Assembly (NCBI GenBank): GCA_003054695.1 | Contig: QAZA01000012.1 | Span: 1 to 64,000 of the forward strand | Direction: 5' to 3' | DNA from: Verrucomicrobia bacterium LW23 | GTDB taxonomy: Bacteria; Verrucomicrobiota; Verrucomicrobiia; Methylacidiphilales; UBA1321 | DNA length: 64,000 nucleotides | Shown here: positions 43,401-51,950 of the stretch, piece by piece | Position numbering within the stretch: the first letter of the stretch is position 1 | How the letters are laid out: each line of letters begins with the position of its first letter | Program-made: the position numbers and the translations under genes | The notes under the pieces: model-generated | What the model was told of the DNA's origin: nothing | The model's input: only the letters and a program-made list of their open reading frames with translations | Databases searched by the model: none

Positions 43401-44179
43401 CCGCCTGGGCCTTCAACAAGCATGTGGTAAAGCCTCTGGCGGAGGGCGGCGGCCGCGCGGCGTATGAGAGGGACGAAGTGGAACGCAAAAAGCTTACCGC
43501 GGAGGACTACATTGAGGTCATGCGCACCGGCAACTTCGGCGCCGCCAGCAATGGCATCAGCCGGGCGGACTACGGCATCCGCCCCTCGCTGTACAAGGAC
43601 GTGCAGGGCATGCAGATCTTCGCCCCCGCCAACTACCTGTGCTATGCGGATCTGCCCGACTACCTCAACTACTTCCGCACCGCCGACGGCCTGGCCGTGA
43701 GCAACGTGGTGCCGTACGACGAGATCGGCTCGCGCAGCATCAACCCCAAGTACGAGGGCAACATGGTATCGCCGGCCGGCGGCGCATTCAGCATGGCGCT
43801 GGAGCTGCTGCCCTATTTTCACTCCGACGCGCGCACGCTCAACTACACGGTCTACACCTACGGCCGCGGCTTTGCCGACGCGCACCGCCGCTTTGCCCAG
43901 GCTTTCCTGGCGTTGCCGGCCATCCCCGGCACGGTGGTGGATCAGGGCGACGCGGATCTGAAAGTGCGCACTTACCCCTCGCCCAACGGCACTTATGTGG
44001 GCGTGGCGTTCCGCGGCTACGCGGCCAAAAAGCTCACGATCGCCGTGCCCGCCTCGGCGGATGCGAAGGTTACGGACCTGGTGAGCGGCAAGACAGTGGC
44101 CGCGACGTTTGCGGACGGCAAGCTGAGCTTTGCTGTGGAATCCGGCCCGATGGAGCTGAACGCGTATCTTATCCAGTAA
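40487..44179 (+). CDS. Large secreted glycosidase-like protein, family unassigned
   Basis: A 1230-residue protein with a signal peptide (MLKTFASTLFLSACC..., cleaved near S-A-M-A-E). Two jelly-roll domains follow: residues ~45-215 and a GH2-type sugar-binding fold (about 220-395; 'WYRQKLFVPKEFAG', 'DDDTWINGVRVGG'). A third beta region and a TIM-barrel-like catalytic part occupy about 720-1140 ('VLSFDWERQPDHDPADLVKYAKLMGYNAIS' start, then 'YIPRFEWGG' and 'LYYYNWDGDKFG'), with a final beta domain. The order resembles glycoside hydrolases, but no CAZy family is recognised and catalytic acids are not assigned. It is monocistronic. Confidence 0.65.
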   Translation: MLKTFASTLFLSACCAGLSLSAMAETAAPVAFGTGIPVPVRQMKALSPRGMDIDCLSPERAPLWSAEFPLAGATGTPFAVEQQDGKGVLRIRTALCDPAKTIVRILLPGDGPANGNVWAKGQASFVSFLCKSSAPAQMTFHLLQRGKTPGTWQSAFSVAPGDWQRVILPISEFKLKTFGNIAGLGVRVASANKGAEVEIRDVSVGGMAYTDDSFKSHKLAISINGDWRFAADKGEQGMAGKWFGDAFDDSAWKVLKSGADWQAQGVDHYGWGWYRQKLFVPKEFAGTPITLTLTSIPSDDDTWINGVRVGGISSEYKYKNWLTRVYTVPSNLIRYGQENTIAIRIWGGDITFIGNKSGLIKGPLVAELNPYLEQMREPGGKAVPFRLFDLSDAQRGKPFEILFPFPADMAKEPGAVMRYRFSDILGGQFAAGKVPLTAGATEALLQGVVPVNPALAQSIYLLGRFRADLIVEDAAGKPIYSSSRDFDQLSFASRDNAPLPALAQPVEEETPYGRLKLIDEIDCATPLSEDPHPYLQSGFSHSASHFTPGIPLDVHVREILGKKARETGFGWFAYRIGRGKLKPRNTYLIRIEYPEDQPRFAPIEVQTGQNYSDVGWRNGTGPDGVYDNWPLSQKWQWYDVIVPLDDQTVGTGGTGSAPAENGVWLYFMNKLKPAMYYAMWTAGPAVARIKLYEIDPEKNAPVIRKPKDMPHRVLSFDWERQPDHDPADLVKYAKLMGYNAISPVIIKWFFANYSEPLNGYMTVTIDDRDYWAKKAYDPASGAPAASPLPGKKSQHVRYLETTKQYGIDYIPRFEWGGSQDLPKEAWAIDATGAPTKPNRFAPWCANLLHPATWDDAKKLMDHLIKPYVQDNPQLTGALWRIRCDRMPISYGKADLELFAKETNTKLPPGGDAQRAVWAQSEGRAQYDAWWHQKRADFHARLVGLLRSYRPDFTLYYYNWDGDKFGLILPSNTAWAFNKHVVKPLAEGGGRAAYERDEVERKKLTAEDYIEVMRTGNFGAASNGISRADYGIRPSLYKDVQGMQIFAPANYLCYADLPDYLNYFRTADGLAVSNVVPYDEIGSRSINPKYEGNMVSPAGGAFSMALELLPYFHSDARTLNYTVYTYGRGFADAHRRFAQAFLALPAIPGTVVDQGDADLKVRTYPSPNGTYVGVAFRGYAAKKLTIAVPASADAKVTDLVSGKTVAATFADGKLSFAVESGPMELNAYLIQ

Positions 44180-44269
44180 CCGCACGCACGCACCCCAGCA
44201 CCCTTGCGGGCAAGGGGTGAAAAAGTCAATCTGTCGTGAGGACTGCACAGCAGGAATTCGAACTTCAGC

Positions 44270-44309
44270 ATGGTCGATAATGTCAAAACCTCGGGCGTTT
44301 TTCCTATGG
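44270..44309 (+). repeat. 40-bp dispersed direct repeat, copy 2
   Basis: Starts 'atggtcgataatgtcaaa' and ends 'cctatgg', 33 of 40 identical with 40276-40315. It lies 94 bp before the first pseudopilin gene. Just upstream, the end of the 1230-codon gene is followed by an imperfect hairpin (acccttgc/gcaaggggt) and a short A-run. Confidence 0.5.
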
Positions 44310-44402
44310 ATTCCAACGCTGTTCAAGCCTATAAATTGTCATTGTAATCGTAATAACTCAGACCAACTGGTCGAGTTATCTGATCTCAGGAGCCTTCGTC
44401 CT

Positions 44403-45107
44403 ATGAGCACGCATTTGAAGCATCGCTTTCTGTCGTCTCCGCGCAGCCACACCCGCACCCGCGCTTTCACTCTGGTGGAGCTTCTTTCCGTTGTCGCCGT
44501 GATGGGCGTGATGGCCGCCATGGTTCTGCCCAGCCTGCTGGGCGCGCGCAGTGCCGCGGATGTGAACGCGGCGGCGCTGGAGGTCGCCTCCTGCCTGGAG
44601 CACGCGCGGGCTTACGCCATGGCCAATAACACCTACGTCTTTGTGGGCGTGACGGAGCGCGACGGTCGGGACTCCGACAAGCCAGGTGTCGGCCAGATCC
44701 TCGTCGTCGCCATGGGCTCGCGCGATGGCACGCGGAGCTTCGGCACCGGCGGCGCCAACCTTGCCCCGCTCTCCCCGCTGCGCCGCTATCGCAACGTAAG
44801 CCTGGAGGACGTGCTGCCTAACACCGGCGCGATGAGCCGGCCGGACGTGCAGGATCGCTATCGCGTTGCCAACCAGGCCTTTGCGTCCACCGGCACGTTT
44901 ACGGCCTTTGGCCACGCGTTTACCCGCATTGTGCAGTTTGATCCACGCGGCACGGCCGGCACCCCCTCCGCCGGCGCGGCCTCTCCGCCTCAGTGGATGG
45001 AGCTGGGCCTGACGGCGACGCACGGCAATGTGGCCCGCGACGGAGCCAACTACGCGGCGCTGGTGGTGGACGGCGTGACCGGCTCCGCCAAAATCTATCG
45101 CCCTTAA
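44403..45107 (+). CDS. Prepilin-type protein, Verru_Chthon cassette protein D-like
   Basis: A 234-residue type IV pilin-like protein. A basic leader (to about residue 20) is followed by the prepilin peptidase motif A-F-T-L-V-E-L-L and a hydrophobic helix (24-45). The following 'EVASCLEHARAYAMANNTYVFVG' is typical of pseudopilins in the Verru_Chthon D family (TIGR02596-like). The mature protein should be a membrane-anchored pseudopilin. First of four tightly linked genes in the order D-B-C-A, likely one operon. Confidence 0.8.
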   Translation: MSTHLKHRFLSSPRSHTRTRAFTLVELLSVVAVMGVMAAMVLPSLLGARSAADVNAAALEVASCLEHARAYAMANNTYVFVGVTERDGRDSDKPGVGQILVVAMGSRDGTRSFGTGGANLAPLSPLRRYRNVSLEDVLPNTGAMSRPDVQDRYRVANQAFASTGTFTAFGHAFTRIVQFDPRGTAGTPSAGAASPPQWMELGLTATHGNVARDGANYAALVVDGVTGSAKIYRP

Positions 45108-45131
45108 TCGCCCTTACTCGCTATAAGCGCA

Positions 45132-45650
45132 ATGAGCGCGAATCCCTTCCATCAGCGGTGCCCGGGCGGCACGGCGGCCCGCGCCTTCTCCCTTGTGGAG
45201 GTATGCCTGGCCATGGGGATCGCCACGTTCTCGCTGCTGGCTATCCTGGCGCTGCTGCAAACGGGCCTCTCCACGCAAAAGGCCACGGTGGAGCAAACGG
45301 TGGCGGCGGGCATCCTCTCCACGGTGTACGCGGATCTCGTCTCCACGCCCGGAACGGAGGCGGCCAGCTTTGCCTTCCAGATTCCTCTTCTCGGCACCGA
45401 CATGACGACGCCCCAGACCATCTACTTCTCCGAGGCCGCCACGCCCACCGGCTCGGTCGGCGCGCCGCCTACAGAGGAGTCCCGCTACCGCGCGACAATA
45501 GGTATTCAGCCGCAGGCGGCCGGCAGCAAAGACGCCGCGCGGGTGCGCATCCTCGTCACCTGGCCCGCCGCTCGCGATCCACGCCCCGCAGAGTGGCCGG
45601 CGCGGGTAACGGGCGCTGTGGAAGTAGTAACGGCCCTGCAGCGCAACTGA
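45132..45650 (+). CDS. Prepilin-type protein, Verru_Chthon cassette protein B-like
   Basis: A 172-residue protein with prepilin motif R-A-F-S-L-V-E-V (about 17-24) and a hydrophobic helix ('CLAMGIATFSLLAILALLQ'). This matches the short pseudopilin called cassette protein B (TIGR02598-like). It begins 24 bp after gene D and its stop TGA overlaps the ATG of gene C (TGATG). It probably forms part of a pseudopilus or of an unusual secretion/assembly apparatus in Verrucomicrobia. Confidence 0.8.
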   Translation: MSANPFHQRCPGGTAARAFSLVEVCLAMGIATFSLLAILALLQTGLSTQKATVEQTVAAGILSTVYADLVSTPGTEAASFAFQIPLLGTDMTTPQTIYFSEAATPTGSVGAPPTEESRYRATIGIQPQAAGSKDAARVRILVTWPAARDPRPAEWPARVTGAVEVVTALQRN

Positions 45651-46564
45651 TGCCATCCGCCGCCATGTTCCGGAAATCCCATCTCTATCGCCCCCTCGCT
45701 GCGGCGCCCGCGTTTACCATTGCGGAGCTGCTGGTGGCCGGCGCCGTGCTGGCGCTGCTGATGGTGATGGTGGCGCAGATCGTCCAGAGCGGCGGACTGG
45801 CCATTGCCGGCAGCCGCAAGTACCTGGCCGCCGACGCCCAGGCGCGCGATGTCTTCAGCCGCCTTCAGGTGGACCTGAGCCGCATGCCGCGCCGGGCGGA
45901 TGTGGACGCGCTGTTCTCCGCCCGCAACAACGCGCTTTTCTTCTTCAGCGAGGGGCCCGGCTTCTACGCCTCCGCCAACGCGGCGGACCGCAACGCGCTT
46001 TCGCTCATCGGCTACCGCGTTAACACCAACGCGCAGCTGGAGCGCCTGGGCAAAGGCCTGGCGTGGACCAACTCGCTCGCCCTCACCTACCCGGCTCCGC
46101 TCGCCACCAACGCCACGCCCGCCCCCGCCAGCACCCTGCAGGGCGCGTGGGGCACGACAATCGGCACGCCGCCCGACTTTACCAACGGCACCGATGCGGA
46201 CTACCACGTGCTGGCGGACGGCGTGTTTCGCCTCTTCTACTGCTTTCAGCAGTCCGACGGCCGCTACGTGCTTACGCTGGGCAACAACCCCGTGCTGGGC
46301 AAGTTCCAGGACGCCACGGCAATCATCATCACTCTGGCCGTGCTGGACGGCGAATCGCGCAAGGTGGTGGCCGATACCAGCAAGCTGGCCGCCGCACTGC
46401 CAGATCCGTCGCTGGCGGACCTGAACAACCGCGTGCTGCCGGCCCAGCTGTGGCAGGCGGCGGTTAACGATGCCGCCACGTTTGCCGCCGCTGCGGAAAT
46501 TCCGCGCTCTGCGGCGGCCCGGGTGCGCATTTACCAACGCAGTTTTCCCCTCCCCACAAGATGA
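45650..46564 (+). CDS. Prepilin-type protein, Verru_Chthon cassette protein C-like
   Basis: A 304-residue protein with a basic leader, the motif A-F-T-I-A-E-L-L (about 20-27) and a hydrophobic helix, then 'AQARDVFSRLQVDLSRMPRRADVD', the conserved region of the larger pseudopilin C (TIGR02599-like). The start is at 45650 (or internal Met 45665). The stop overlaps the ATG of gene A (ATGA). The large C-terminal globular part suggests a minor pseudopilin of GspJ type. Confidence 0.8.
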   Translation: MPSAAMFRKSHLYRPLAAAPAFTIAELLVAGAVLALLMVMVAQIVQSGGLAIAGSRKYLAADAQARDVFSRLQVDLSRMPRRADVDALFSARNNALFFFSEGPGFYASANAADRNALSLIGYRVNTNAQLERLGKGLAWTNSLALTYPAPLATNATPAPASTLQGAWGTTIGTPPDFTNGTDADYHVLADGVFRLFYCFQQSDGRYVLTLGNNPVLGKFQDATAIIITLAVLDGESRKVVADTSKLAAALPDPSLADLNNRVLPAQLWQAAVNDAATFAAAAEIPRSAAARVRIYQRSFPLPTR

Positions 46565-49500
46565 AGCCGCAACCTTATGCTTTGGGCCGCAGACGGCGGG
46601 GCGCCGGTCGTGGAGTCGTGCTGGTCATTATGCTGATCTTTATTGTGCTGCTGACGGCGATGGTGGTGGCCTACTTTTCGTACTCGGCCCTGCAGCGGCA
46701 GATCTCGCAGTCCAGCGTCAACCAGCAGGTCGTGTCCGTGTTTGCGCAGGGGGCGGTGCACACGATTATCGGCGATATGCGGCAGGAGATCGCACTCGGC
46801 TCGACGAAATACACCTTTGGTACCAACGAGGTGTTTTACCCACTCTCGCCCACGAACATGGTGCCCGCGCGGGTGGGCACCGATAACGCCCTGCCCAACC
46901 TGGTAAAACGCAGTGCGTTTGGACAGCCCTTCGCACCCGGCGGAGCCAGCCGCGCTTCGGGCGCCTCCAGTTCGGCGGTATCGCAGAACGGCCGCTCCGT
47001 ATCGCCCGCGCGCTGGAACGCCGCGCTGCTGCTGCCCAAGGCCGATACCAACAGCGCCACCGACTTCACCCCGCGCAGCACCTTTGCCGCGCCGGACTGG
47101 GTGCTTGTCGCGCGCGATGGCTCCAATCCCACGACCTGGAACGCCAGCCTGCGCTGGAGCGGTGAGACCAGCAACACCACAGCCGTGGTTGGCCGCTACG
47201 CCTATGCCATTTACGACGAGGGCGGTCTGCTGGACGTGAACGCCGCCGGCTATCCGCCAGGCGCCGCCCCCCACTTTACCGCCGACAAGGGCGGCCTGGC
47301 CTACGCGGACCTTACCGCCGTGCCCGGCCTCAGCGCCAACGCGGTCTCCACACTGGTGGGATGGCGCAACTATGCGTCCGCGCAGCCGGCCGGCACTTTC
47401 CCCGGCTACACCTTTGGCGGCGCGGCGCACACCAACTATTTTCGCGCCGCAGAGCGGGATCGCGCAGGATATCTGCGCGCGGCCAATACGGCGCTGTTTA
47501 ACGGGCAAAGCGATCGCCCGTTTGTCAGCCGGCAACAGCTCATTCAGTTTCTTACGCAGGGCGTGGCGGGAACGGATGCCGAGAAGGCGGCGGCGCAGCA
47601 CGCGTTGCAGTACCTGGGCACCTTCTCGCGCGATGTGGAGCAGCCGTCCTTTCGCCCGGCACCCACGCGGCCCAAGAACACCACGCATCGCTGGACGGGC
47701 TCCGGCGCGGGCATTGGCGGTAACGATGCCTACGATCCGACCGGCGCGGTGCAGGATCTGATCAACCCCGAGCTGCTGAAAGCGCGCGATGTCAACGGGT
47801 TACCGGTAATGAAGCGCCGCTTTCCCCTGAGCCGCATTGCGCTGATCAAAGCCGCGCCCACCGTGGAGGAGGCCGCGAAGATTTACGACGCCTTCGGCCT
47901 GACGTGGGACGCGCCCAACCGCCGCTGGAATTACAACCACGGCACGCCCAACCAGATCCTGAAGCTCTCAGAGATCCCCGCCGGGCGCGAGCCCGATTTC
48001 TTCGAGACGCTGAAGGCCGTCATCCACTGCGATACCCTGGGCAAGCAGTACGGCGGCACCGGCTCCAACGGCTCCCCGCGCACCTTTACGGGCACGGGCG
48101 CGGCACTGGACGGCGTGATCAACTACCAGATCATCCAGATTGGCGCGAATATCATCGACCAGTACGACGCGGACAGCTACCCCACGGCCATCGCGTTTAC
48201 GGATGTACGCATCTACTACGGCGTCGAGAACCTCCCTTACCTGGCAGGCTGGATGTACTCCTGGTACCGCATGCGCAAGCTGGCCGCCGCGGACATCGAC
48301 CCCGCGCGGCAGCCGCCGAAGGATTCCGGCGGTAACTCCGTGTTCCCCTGGGAGGTGTGGACGATGTTCCAGCCGATATTGTGGAATCCGCACGCGCCGG
48401 ATGCCGGGCTGGATACCGCGCAGGTGCCCGTGAATTTTCGCGTGGCGGCCAGCAGCATGACGGGCGTGCCCGTTACCGTGTACCCGGTGACCCGCAACGG
48501 CTGGTGGGGCAGCCAGGCCACCACCTTTGGGCGCTACCCGGTAGCGCCGGGCGGCACGCTTTCGCCGCTGACGTGGGCGCAGTCCGTCCTCAGCCCCGCC
48601 TCCAGCCTGCTGACGTTTAACGCCACTCCAAACACGACGGCGGAGGTGCCCGCCTCGTTTCAGGAGCCGCAGCGCCTGCTCTATCGCTACCCGGCGGGCA
48701 GCAATGCGGACTCCCCCGAGGCGCAATGCAAGTTTACGCTCGATGCGCTCGGGCCGGTTGCCGACCCCGTGCTCGCCGCCAACGATGCGACCTACGACGG
48801 CAAGACGATCCTGGGCTTTTTTGGCGGCAAATGCTGGGCGGGGCCGTGGAACAGCGCCGGCGGGCCGTTCCTCAATATCGGCTACTGTGCGACCACCGAC
48901 GTGCAGCTGACGCTGCAGTACCAGGATGCCGCCGGCGACTGGCTGCCCTACGACGTCGTCTCGCAAGTCTACACCAGCGGCAACACGGACAGCACCACCG
49001 ACGCGGCGGACACCGGCACCAACATCCGTGCCTTCGTCACCGGCATGCGGGCGGATCCCCGCACGGAGCGCTGGGGCATCTTTACGATGCTTACCTTCCC
49101 CCTTGCGCCGAATCCCGCCACGCCGATCGCCGCGCCGATTCCGCCATCTACGTACATCTACCGGTTTCCGCAGGGCACCACGCTCAGCCCGAATTCGGGG
49201 ATGAACGCGGGCTTTATCTACCGCCTCAGCCGCAACGCGGCGGGCAACCCGCTGGTGGACTGGGGCACAAGCATTTACCTTAGCGACCTGAGCGTGAACG
49301 ACAACAGGAACTCCACCGGCGCCTCCGCCTTTGTGCCGGGCGGCAAGTTCTTCTATAACGATCCCGACCACGTGCTGCGACGGGCCGACGGCGGGTTCAA
49401 GAACACCACCCTCGCCAGCCAGAACAGCAACGGCCTGCCCCACCACCGGGGCAACCACGCCAGCCGCCCGGTGGTCCTCAATCGCCCGTTCCGATCCGTG

Positions 49501-50223
49501 GCCGAGCTGGGCCATGTGTTTAGCGATACCCCCTGGAAAAGCCTGAACCTGCACGCGCCGGAAAGCGGAGACGCCGCGCTCCTCGACGCGTTTTGCCTGC
49601 ACGAGCTGGACAACGCACCGCAGGACGTGACGGTGGCTGGTCGCCTGAGCCTCAACACGCGCCAGGTGCCTGTGCTGGCGGCCCTGCTGCGCGGTGTATC
49701 CCGGGCCGAAGGCGGGGTGCTGAGCGATGCCGAGGCGGACCGCGCCGCCCAGGCCCTGGTGGACTGGACAACCGACACGGCCACCACAGGCCCCGGCGGT
49801 GCGCTGAGCAAGGGGCCTCTGCGCAATCGCAGCGAGCTTGTCGGCAAGTTCCTCTCGGCGGTGACCTACGCCAACACGCCCACCTCCAGCAACACGCCCA
49901 ACATCGGCTACGACGGGCGCCTATCCTACAGCGGCTTCGCCTCCCTGCTTACGGATGGGCCCGGCGGCATCTTCGCGCTTCCGGCGGATGGGGTGATCAA
50001 GCGCCGCCGCGAGTGCGTGATGCGCGCGCTTGCCGACGCGGGCAACACGCGGACATGGAACCTGCTTATCGACGTGGTGGCGCAAGTCGGCCGCTACCCG
50101 AACCGCGCCGCGTCGCTGGACCAGTTCGTCGTCGAAGGAGAAACGCGCCTGTGGGTGCACGTGGCCATCGATCGCTTCACGGGCCAGGTCATCAGCCGGC
50201 AATGGGAGCCCGTGGGAGAATAG
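46561..50223 (+). CDS. Verru_Chthon cassette protein A-like, large membrane-anchored pseudopilin-related protein
   Basis: A 1220-residue protein with a short basic N-terminus and one hydrophobic helix ('VLVIMLIFIVLLTAMVVAYFSYSAL', about 20-44), then a very long periplasmic part. No FTLVE-type cleavage motif is seen. The arrangement and size match cassette protein A (TIGR02600-like), which resembles an enlarged GspK minor pseudopilin. Internal 'AYAIYDEGGLLDVNAAG' (about 218-234) resembles the GspK segment near the calcium site. It is the fourth gene in the operon. Confidence 0.8.
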   Translation: MKPQPYALGRRRRGAGRGVVLVIMLIFIVLLTAMVVAYFSYSALQRQISQSSVNQQVVSVFAQGAVHTIIGDMRQEIALGSTKYTFGTNEVFYPLSPTNMVPARVGTDNALPNLVKRSAFGQPFAPGGASRASGASSSAVSQNGRSVSPARWNAALLLPKADTNSATDFTPRSTFAAPDWVLVARDGSNPTTWNASLRWSGETSNTTAVVGRYAYAIYDEGGLLDVNAAGYPPGAAPHFTADKGGLAYADLTAVPGLSANAVSTLVGWRNYASAQPAGTFPGYTFGGAAHTNYFRAAERDRAGYLRAANTALFNGQSDRPFVSRQQLIQFLTQGVAGTDAEKAAAQHALQYLGTFSRDVEQPSFRPAPTRPKNTTHRWTGSGAGIGGNDAYDPTGAVQDLINPELLKARDVNGLPVMKRRFPLSRIALIKAAPTVEEAAKIYDAFGLTWDAPNRRWNYNHGTPNQILKLSEIPAGREPDFFETLKAVIHCDTLGKQYGGTGSNGSPRTFTGTGAALDGVINYQIIQIGANIIDQYDADSYPTAIAFTDVRIYYGVENLPYLAGWMYSWYRMRKLAAADIDPARQPPKDSGGNSVFPWEVWTMFQPILWNPHAPDAGLDTAQVPVNFRVAASSMTGVPVTVYPVTRNGWWGSQATTFGRYPVAPGGTLSPLTWAQSVLSPASSLLTFNATPNTTAEVPASFQEPQRLLYRYPAGSNADSPEAQCKFTLDALGPVADPVLAANDATYDGKTILGFFGGKCWAGPWNSAGGPFLNIGYCATTDVQLTLQYQDAAGDWLPYDVVSQVYTSGNTDSTTDAADTGTNIRAFVTGMRADPRTERWGIFTMLTFPLAPNPATPIAAPIPPSTYIYRFPQGTTLSPNSGMNAGFIYRLSRNAAGNPLVDWGTSIYLSDLSVNDNRNSTGASAFVPGGKFFYNDPDHVLRRADGGFKNTTLASQNSNGLPHHRGNHASRPVVLNRPFRSVAELGHVFSDTPWKSLNLHAPESGDAALLDAFCLHELDNAPQDVTVAGRLSLNTRQVPVLAALLRGVSRAEGGVLSDAEADRAAQALVDWTTDTATTGPGGALSKGPLRNRSELVGKFLSAVTYANTPTSSNTPNIGYDGRLSYSGFASLLTDGPGGIFALPADGVIKRRRECVMRALADAGNTRTWNLLIDVVAQVGRYPNRAASLDQFVVEGETRLWVHVAIDRFTGQVISRQWEPVGE

Positions 50224-50260
50224 CTTTCTACAGCACTTTACCGCCTTACATTACTGTCCT

Positions 50261-51037
50261 ATGCGTTACTGTCCTGTGCCCTGCGTTGCACGCCGGCGCC
50301 CCCTCCTCCTGGCCCGGCTTGCGGCGCTGCTGATGGCAATGGCGACCGCCTTTCCCCCGCCCGCGACAGCCACGGCCGAGCCCGAGCCGGCGCCCGCCGC
50401 CACTGCCACCGCAGCGCTTGCGCCCCCTCGCGAGCCCGTGGTGCGCCGGGCGCCAGCCACTTCGTCCTGGACAGTAACGTACTCCTACAAGGACGCCTCC
50501 GCTTCTGCCGAAGGCGCCACGCCCCGGTCGCCGGGCGAGCAGTTGCAAAGCATGACTGTCACGAAAAGCGGGCGCACCGTGTGGGAGCAATCGCTATGGA
50601 CCTCCGGCCGCAGGAGCGAGAAGTGGTTTCTGGAAGGCGTTCAGTTCCAGATACTTCCCGGCAGCGCCGACATGGCGCTGGTGCCCCGGCCCGACACGAA
50701 TGCGAACGACCAGTCGTACTTTGACTACAGCGATGCGGATTTCCCCGAGCTTAAAGGCTTATCCCTGCAACATTACAAGGGCGTGCAAAGCCACGAAGGC
50801 AAACCCGCCTACGCGTTTGCCTGGGAACGCGGCGGCGAATCCATGACTGTACTGCTGAGCGAGACGCAGCTGCCGCTCCTGCTCACCCGCAAGGTGGGCA
50901 ACCACACCATCACCCAAACCTACGCCTTTGCCGCCGGCGCCCCCGCCCGCCTGGCTGTGCCGGAGCGCCTCCGCAAACTGCTGCAAGCCCACAAGCGCGG
51001 CCTGCAGGCGCTAAGCCGCACGCCCAGCCCGCCGTAG
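50261..51037 (+). CDS. Secreted protein of unknown function downstream of pseudopilin cassette
   Basis: A 258-residue protein with a basic N-terminus, a hydrophobic signal segment (about 13-33) and a Pro/Ala-rich linker, followed by a beta-rich domain (about 65-235) with repeated short strands, similar in general shape to LolA/VioE-like folds, and a helical tail. No family is recognised. It begins 37 bp after gene A on the same strand and is probably the fifth gene of the operon. Confidence 0.6.
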   Translation: MRYCPVPCVARRRPLLLARLAALLMAMATAFPPPATATAEPEPAPAATATAALAPPREPVVRRAPATSSWTVTYSYKDASASAEGATPRSPGEQLQSMTVTKSGRTVWEQSLWTSGRRSEKWFLEGVQFQILPGSADMALVPRPDTNANDQSYFDYSDADFPELKGLSLQHYKGVQSHEGKPAYAFAWERGGESMTVLLSETQLPLLLTRKVGNHTITQTYAFAAGAPARLAVPERLRKLLQAHKRGLQALSRTPSPP

Positions 51038-51100
51038 CGCTGTGGTGGCCGCCGTTGGCAGTTGACGCCGCCCCGGGTGAGTCGTACACTCCGGGGCGCT

Positions 51101-51856
51101 ATGCATCGGCTAAGCCACCGCACGTTGCAGATGTTCTCCAAATCGGTGCTTAAGCTGTATAGCCTGGAGGAGCCGGGGGAAATCAACAAGCGCATGGTGG
51201 AGTGCGTCTCCATGCTTGTCAGCGGCGATTTCATCTCCAGCGAGATTCTTGATTCCCGGCGCGGATTCTATGAGTCCCACTCCAACGTGCGCATGCCCAA
51301 CCACGACAAGTGGGTGAAGCGCAATGCGGAGCTCGTCCACCAGCACCCGGTGGTGCCGTATGTACTGGGCGGCGGCAAGCAGGAGGTGCTGAGCCCGTGC
51401 GACCTGGTGCCAAAGCGTGAGTTTCAGCGCACCGATCTGTTCAATGAGGCCTTCCGCGCGATTGGAACCGAGCAACTATTCACGCTCATCCCCAACAAGG
51501 GCACCATCATGGGCGTTGTCGTCAACCGTTTCCGCGCTTACACAGAGTCGGAGCGCACGTTGCTGAAGCTGCTGCGCCCGCATCTTGTCCGCGCCTACGA
51601 GGTTGCGCAAGTCTCCCTGCGCGCGCAAAACGCCGGCATTGCGTTGCCCAGCCCGGCCGACCTGTATGACCGCGGCCTGACCGACCGGGAGATTGATGTG
51701 CTGAAATGGATGCGTGAAGGCAAATCCGACCGGGAAATCGGCATAATTCTGGGGATCAGCCACCGCACCGTGAACCATCACGTCGCCTCCATACTGCGCA
51801 AGCTTGGCGTGGAAACGCGGGTGGCCGCCATTATACGCACGTTTGGGGAGGATTGA
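51101..51856 (+). CDS. LuxR family transcriptional regulator
   Basis: A 251-residue protein with an N-terminal sensory region (about 1-175, PAS/GAF-like, no receiver aspartate recognised) and a C-terminal GerE/LuxR helix-turn-helix (about 190-250): 'LTDREIDVLKWMREGKSDREIGIILGISHRTVNHHVASILRKLGV' pattern. It begins 63 bp after the secreted protein gene, so it may be cotranscribed with or control the pseudopilin operon. A longer start at 51062 is possible; Met at 51101 is preferred. Confidence 0.88.
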   Translation: MHRLSHRTLQMFSKSVLKLYSLEEPGEINKRMVECVSMLVSGDFISSEILDSRRGFYESHSNVRMPNHDKWVKRNAELVHQHPVVPYVLGGGKQEVLSPCDLVPKREFQRTDLFNEAFRAIGTEQLFTLIPNKGTIMGVVVNRFRAYTESERTLLKLLRPHLVRAYEVAQVSLRAQNAGIALPSPADLYDRGLTDREIDVLKWMREGKSDREIGIILGISHRTVNHHVASILRKLGVETRVAAIIRTFGED

Positions 51857-51950
51857 CGCGGAGAGGTTGCGCGCGGCGGCGGGGATGTCGTACATTGTCG
51901 AGGCCCGCCCGCTCGCCTGGACCTCACAGCCCCCTTCGCATCCCCCTGCC

